Source: a virus
IMG/VR virus record: IMGVR_UViG_3300029989_000016
Location: 1-64,000 of that record
Strand: one strand, 5' to 3'
Length of the DNA stretch: 64,000 nt
How positions within the stretch are numbered: the first letter of the stretch is position 1; each line of letters begins with the position of its first letter. Under the pieces are notes generated by a model. The model saw only the letters and a list, made by a program, of their open reading frames with translations, was not told the origin of the DNA and made no database searches. Positions 60,196 through 64,000 of this stretch are shown here, piece by piece. The position numbers and the translations under genes were made by a program.

Positions 60196-61416
60196 ATGCA
60201 AATCCTGCCTAAAAACGAAACGAACATCATTCGCCGAGCCGCGATCTTTGACCTGGACGGATGCCTTTTTGACGATGCGTGGCGCGTCCATATGTTCGAT
60301 CTTACTAAGCCGCACGGCGACGAACGTTATGACCGCTACCACAGCAATAGCGGCGGCGATGGTATCCTGCCAGTCGGCGCGGAAGTCCTGCGAGCCTGCT
60401 TGGCAACCAATATTTACCCGGTGTTTATTACCGCTCGCCCGGAAAAGTGGCGCCATATAACCGCCGATAAGCTTAGTTCAGAATTCGAACTGGGCGAGGA
60501 TTCTGCGGATGACGGATTCAAATGTACGTTGTTGATGCGTGCGGACGGCGATGCAACCGATACCGTGGAAATAAAGCGTCGGCATGTTGAAACGGTATTA
60601 CGCGCTGCGCTGGGCGAGGGATACCACATTATCGGCGCATTCGATGACCGACAGGACATCATCGATATGTATCGCGGAATCGGAATTCCTGCCGCGATCC
60701 TAGATGCAAGCGGCCTTTCGAAGTTCCAGACGGAAGACTACGATGGGCAGTTTATCGGATTCGTCGGCAAAGTCTTTTATAAAACCCTGCCGCGCCCTGC
60801 ACCTTCGAAGTCCAGCGAATCGATCACGACCGAAACGCATACGGCTGGCGCTCTGTCGGTTAGCAAGTCGGTTCACGAAATCAAGTATGATATTGGCAGT
60901 CCCGTTGGCAAGAAACTTCACGACTCCATTCAATGCGACGTCAGCCAGATCGACTATAGCAAAGTAGATACTGCCGGAATGTACGACGATCCAGCGCAAG
61001 GGCCGTCCGTCTTCGGCGTGGCAGTTCCGGGCGTAATGTTCGATATCGACGCGCACGCCGAACGCATCGCGCAGCAATCCCCTACCGTGCATCCGGTTGC
61101 GGCAGCACTGCGCGGCGATGCCGCAATGTTCGAACAGCGCAATGCGATCTGGAAAAGTAACCATGCGCAAGTCGGAGCGATTATGTCGATTCTGTACCCG
61201 GAAGGAATCGACCTGACGACGCCCGAAGCGCACCAGAAATATCATATTCTTTCGCAAGTCGTAGGCAAGCTTTCCCGCTTCGCAGTCAGCGGCAATGCCA
61301 GCCGCGATAGCTTGAAAGATATGCGCGTGTATGCCGCGATCCTGGAAGACTTGACTTTCCCGGAAGACCATAGCGAGCCACGCGACGCGCACGAAGACGG
61401 CAGCGGACGCCTGTGA
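60196..61416 (+). CDS. HAD phosphatase fused to a nucleotide-modification-associated (DUF1599/Nmad1-like) domain
   Basis: The 406-residue protein starts with a HAD domain like the 3'-phosphatase of polynucleotide kinases: FDLDGCLFDD (D19, D21), ITARPE (about 78-83), and GAFDDRQDII as motif IV. Residues about 285-395 (RGDAAMFEQRNAIWKSNHAQVGAIM, HILSQVVGKLSRFAVS, DSLKDMRVYAAILEDL) resemble DUF1599/Nmad1-type domains known from phages with altered nucleotides. The fusion suggests work on a modified nucleotide or DNA end. Confidence 0.7.
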   Translation: MQILPKNETNIIRRAAIFDLDGCLFDDAWRVHMFDLTKPHGDERYDRYHSNSGGDGILPVGAEVLRACLATNIYPVFITARPEKWRHITADKLSSEFELGEDSADDGFKCTLLMRADGDATDTVEIKRRHVETVLRAALGEGYHIIGAFDDRQDIIDMYRGIGIPAAILDASGLSKFQTEDYDGQFIGFVGKVFYKTLPRPAPSKSSESITTETHTAGALSVSKSVHEIKYDIGSPVGKKLHDSIQCDVSQIDYSKVDTAGMYDDPAQGPSVFGVAVPGVMFDIDAHAERIAQQSPTVHPVAAALRGDAAMFEQRNAIWKSNHAQVGAIMSILYPEGIDLTTPEAHQKYHILSQVVGKLSRFAVSGNASRDSLKDMRVYAAILEDLTFPEDHSEPRDAHEDGSGRL

Positions 61417-61754
61417 AACTCGATCCTAACCGGGCCTGCCAGAGCGAAAACGAAAGGCTTCTGTGGGCTATCCTGCACGACCTAATCGCGCATCCGTTTC
61501 TAGCTATCACGCTCTATTCGAAAGTAGGGCGGCGGTTCCACGACTTCACGAGTCATAAGGCGTGGCCGCGAGGCGCTGGCGATTACGATCACTTTACCGT
61601 AAACAGTACCAGCTTCGGACTCGTGGAAGGCGTAAAGCGCAAGAACGGAATCTGGACGATTAGCCACCCAGGAATCCGGCACGACGTTACCGTGAAGGCT
61701 AAGAGCATGTCAGAGGCGCTGGAGAAGGCCGAGGACTGGTTTAAGACTCTTTAG
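61413..61754 (+). CDS. Small hypothetical protein, GTG start
   Basis: The 113-residue product begins at GTG 61413, overlapping the previous stop. LLWAILHDLIAHPFLAITLY is typical of a small phage family often found near HAD or nucleotide genes. Function unknown. A terminator follows. Confidence 0.6.
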   Translation: MKLDPNRACQSENERLLWAILHDLIAHPFLAITLYSKVGRRFHDFTSHKAWPRGAGDYDHFTVNSTSFGLVEGVKRKNGIWTISHPGIRHDVTVKAKSMSEALEKAEDWFKTL

Positions 61755-61761
61755 CCCATAT

Positions 61762-61796
61762 ATAAGGCCCGGTGAACGTATCTAGCCGGGCCTTAT
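61762..61796 (+). terminator. Terminator before the polymerase operon
   Basis: An 11-base perfect stem (ATAAGGCCCGG with CCGGGCCTTAT) around a 13-base loop. The T-run is weak. TATAAT at 61802-61807 directly after it may begin the next transcript. Confidence 0.7.
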
Positions 61797-61843
61797 TGCC
61801 GTATAATTGCAGTTCCCATAGAGCAAAATAGAAAGGCAATACT

Positions 61844-62395
61844 ATGTTGTTTGCTACCCATGACTGGGAGACTACAGGTCTCACGCGTCACCGCGATGCA
61901 GAGTTAGATTTACAGCCACGAGCAATCGAGTTCGCTGGCATCATTACAGACGGAAACGAAATTCTTTTCGAACTGGAATTCATCGTGAATCCAGGAGTGG
62001 AAATCGAGCCGATCATTACCAAAATTACCGGCCTAACAAACGAAGACCTCGCCGACAAACCGAATATTTCGGAATACTTAGGGCGTCTCGGTGACTTCTT
62101 CAGCCGCGCAGACGTCGCAGTATCCCATAACCTTTCTTTTGATAAATCAATTCTCCATTACGACCTCTTGCGGCGCGGCCTTTCTCTGGCTGACGTGCAT
62201 TGGCCTGCAATCGAGTGCTGCACCGTAGAGCAGACCATGCCGCAGTTCGGGCGGCGCATGAAGCTGGTAGAGCTTTACGAGCGCCTTATCGGCCCTTACG
62301 AGCAGAAGCACAGGGCGTTGGACGACGTTAAATTACTCCATGCAGTCTGCCAAGTTCTTGGCATTTATGATGCATATAAAGGTGGATCGAAATGA
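61844..62395 (+). CDS. DnaQ-like 3'-5' exonuclease
   Basis: The 183-residue protein shows the DEDDh motifs: HDWETTG (D7, E9), SHNLSFDKSIL (middle D) and KHRALDDVKLL (H and D). It removes mismatched ends, as the epsilon subunit does for DNA polymerase III. It overlaps the DnaE gene by 4 bases (ATGA), so polymerase and proofreader are made together. AGAAAGG precedes the ATG. Confidence 0.9.
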   Translation: MLFATHDWETTGLTRHRDAELDLQPRAIEFAGIITDGNEILFELEFIVNPGVEIEPIITKITGLTNEDLADKPNISEYLGRLGDFFSRADVAVSHNLSFDKSILHYDLLRRGLSLADVHWPAIECCTVEQTMPQFGRRMKLVELYERLIGPYEQKHRALDDVKLLHAVCQVLGIYDAYKGGSK

Positions 62396-64000
62396 GCTTT
62401 CCAGAAGACTTCCCACAGCTTCGAGTCCGCACCGGCTATTCATTCCGTAACGTCTACGGGCGGCACGACGAGGTGTTCGCACGCCTTGCGGAACTTGGTT
62501 GCACTACTGCCGCAATCGTGGATATGGGCACCTGGGGGCATGCGCGCTACGAACAGGCCGCAAAGAAAGCAGGCGTACAGCCTATCTTTGGTGCTGAAAT
62601 TCCTATTCTCACGTTCGCACCTGACGGTGAAAGCTTCGAAAAGCATAAGCCTGTTGCGTGGATGCTGGGCGCTTGCATGCGAGCGTTCTATACGGCGTCT
62701 TCGGAGTGCGTCCGGGGCAAGGGGCTGACTGCTGACGAGTTCGGGGCGCTAGAGGGCTGCATACGCTTCCCTGGTGGTGCTATCGATTTGCTCCACCCCG
62801 ACGATTACGATTATATCGATATCAATCCGGCGTCAATACTGCAAGCGCACATAAACATCAACGTAGCGCGGCAGACCGGAAAGCCCATCGTCATAACCGC
62901 CTATAACGATATGCCGCGTGAGTCGGACAAGAGTTTCGCATACGCCTGGGAAGTCCGGGATTCGGTAGGCATGCGCCATATTCCGACACTAAGCGAGCTT
63001 TGGGCCGAATTGCAATGCGTGCTTACCCGTGCCGAATTCGACGCTGGTGTCGCAAATGCGTTCAAGATCGCGGCGTCTATGCAGGGAATGTCTCTGCCTA
63101 AAGCGCCTTTGATCCACCTGGACGGCGACCTTATGGCGCTGTGCCGCGAAGGGCAAGAGTATCGCGTTTCGAAAGGGCACATCGAGTCGTGGGATGAAAT
63201 TTATGAAGCACGTTTGCACGAGGAAATCGAACAGATCGCCAACAAAAAATTTGAGTCCTACTTTTTCGTAGTGGCCGACTTGATCCGCTTCGCAAAGCTG
63301 CATATGCTCGTCGGCCCGGCTCGCGGCTCGTCAGCAGGATCGCTGGTTTGCTATCTGATGGGGATTACGGAAGTTGACCCGCTGCCGCACAAGCTGATTT
63401 TCCAGCGCTTTATCGACGTTACCCGCGCCGACTTGCCCGATATCGATATTGACTTTGCAGATACAAAGCGTTACATGGTCTTCGATTATCTGAAAGAAAA
63501 GTACGGGGCCGCGAACGTCGCAAAGCTTGGCAATATCAACACCCTGAAAGCGGCATCGGTTATGGCGCAGGTAGGAAAGCAATTCAACATTCCTATCCAC
63601 GATAATATGAGCGTCCGCAATGCCCTGATCGAATATTCATCGGGTGATGAACGTTACGGCAAGGGTTTGCAGGATACTTTCGATACGACTGCACCGGGCC
63701 GCGAATTCGCAGCGCGATACGTGGAAGCCTCTAAGTGCATGGGCGACTTGGAATTGCACCCTTCGCACTCTGGCGTGCATGCGGCGGGTATCATCGTCTG
63801 TAATGATGCTATTACAGATTACTGCACCGTCAACGAGGAAGGAATCGCACAGATCGATAAGCCGGATTCGGAATATTTGAACCTGCTTAAGATCGATGCC
63901 TTGGGACTCCGTACTCTGGGGATTATCGATGATTCCGGCGTCACATCTTCGGAAGAATTGTACGCCCTGAAGCTGGACGACCCCGAAGTATTTAAGATTC
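62392..64000 (+). CDS. dnaE: DNA polymerase III alpha (DnaE-like), 3' end cut by the window
   Basis: At least 536 residues are visible from ATG 62392; the frame stays open to the window end. The N-terminal PHP region (FPQLRVRTGYSFRNVYGR, ELGCTTAAIVDMGTWGHARY) lacks several usual metal-binding His, so it is probably inactive. The palm is intact: GPARGSSAGSLVCYLMGITEVDPLP begins near residue 308, and PDIDIDF (349-355) holds two catalytic Asp. The HPSHSGVHAAGIIV segment (fingers) is also present. This is the phage replicase, with the exonuclease encoded just before it. Confidence 0.9.
   Translation, partial: MSFPEDFPQLRVRTGYSFRNVYGRHDEVFARLAELGCTTAAIVDMGTWGHARYEQAAKKAGVQPIFGAEIPILTFAPDGESFEKHKPVAWMLGACMRAFYTASSECVRGKGLTADEFGALEGCIRFPGGAIDLLHPDDYDYIDINPASILQAHININVARQTGKPIVITAYNDMPRESDKSFAYAWEVRDSVGMRHIPTLSELWAELQCVLTRAEFDAGVANAFKIAASMQGMSLPKAPLIHLDGDLMALCREGQEYRVSKGHIESWDEIYEARLHEEIEQIANKKFESYFFVVADLIRFAKLHMLVGPARGSSAGSLVCYLMGITEVDPLPHKLIFQRFIDVTRADLPDIDIDFADTKRYMVFDYLKEKYGAANVAKLGNINTLKAASVMAQVGKQFNIPIHDNMSVRNALIEYSSGDERYGKGLQDTFDTTAPGREFAARYVEASKCMGDLELHPSHSGVHAAGIIVCNDAITDYCTVNEEGIAQIDKPDSEYLNLLKIDALGLRTLGIIDDSGVTSSEELYALKLDDPEVFKI

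Overview
This window is 64 kb of a lytic-type tailed phage (Caudoviricetes) with a contractile, myovirus-like tail. It carries a tail sheath (DUF3383 type), tail-tube proteins, a long tape measure, Mu-like baseplate proteins, portal, prohead protease/scaffold, capsid and both terminase subunits, and no ribosomal or metabolic host genes. The host cannot be read directly. Sigma70-like promoters (TTTACT or TTGCTT, 17 bases, TATAAT), AGAAAGG-type ribosome sites and moderate GC suggest a Gram-negative proteobacterium (inference). The left edge cuts a gene of unknown function and the right edge cuts a DnaE-type DNA polymerase, so the genome is larger than the window.

Layout. (1) 1-5.9 kb, plus strand: DNA metabolism (possible ssDNA-binding protein, MazG-like nucleotide pyrophosphohydrolase, ATP-dependent DNA ligase), then small zinc-ribbon, HNH-like, membrane and lipoprotein genes. 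(2) 5.9-33.9 kb, minus strand: the virion module, read from right to left as large terminase, portal, head morphogenesis, protease/scaffold, decoration and capsid, head-tail connectors, sheath, tube, baseplate plug, gp25-like wedge, chaperone, tape measure, hub, spike, baseplate J, DUF2612 protein, tail fibre and an M15 endolysin. A plus-strand island (30.5-32.5 kb) interrupts it between terminase and portal. (3) 34-43.7 kb, plus strand: about 25 small genes, many behind near-identical promoter/leader modules, with one minus-strand low-complexity gene at 38.1-39.1 kb. (4) 43.8-47.4 kb, minus strand: two small genes, three tRNA genes, about 1.3 kb of non-coding but strongly structured sequence, a small-terminase-like gene and a 1-kb AT-rich non-coding region with a dispersed repeat. 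(5) 47.4-51.8 kb, minus strand: a replication operon (VapE-type helicase, RepB/AEP-type primase and three small genes). (6) 51.9-64 kb, plus strand: a GHKL ATPase, a RecD2/Dda-like helicase, a Lys/Ala-rich coiled-coil protein, an FAD-type oxidoreductase, ThyX, a HAD phosphatase fused to a nucleotide-modification-associated domain, a DnaQ-like exonuclease and DnaE.

How it fits together. ThyX and the MazG-like enzyme shape the nucleotide pools. Primase, VapE helicase, SF1 helicase, ligase, exonuclease and DnaE form a nearly self-sufficient replisome. The minus-strand block builds and packages virions. The most interesting unexplained parts are the structured non-coding region beside the tRNA genes, which resembles in context the giant phage RNAs (GOLLD/ROOL type), and the repeat family shared by the two AT-rich gaps at 26.4-26.7 and 46.5-47.4 kb.
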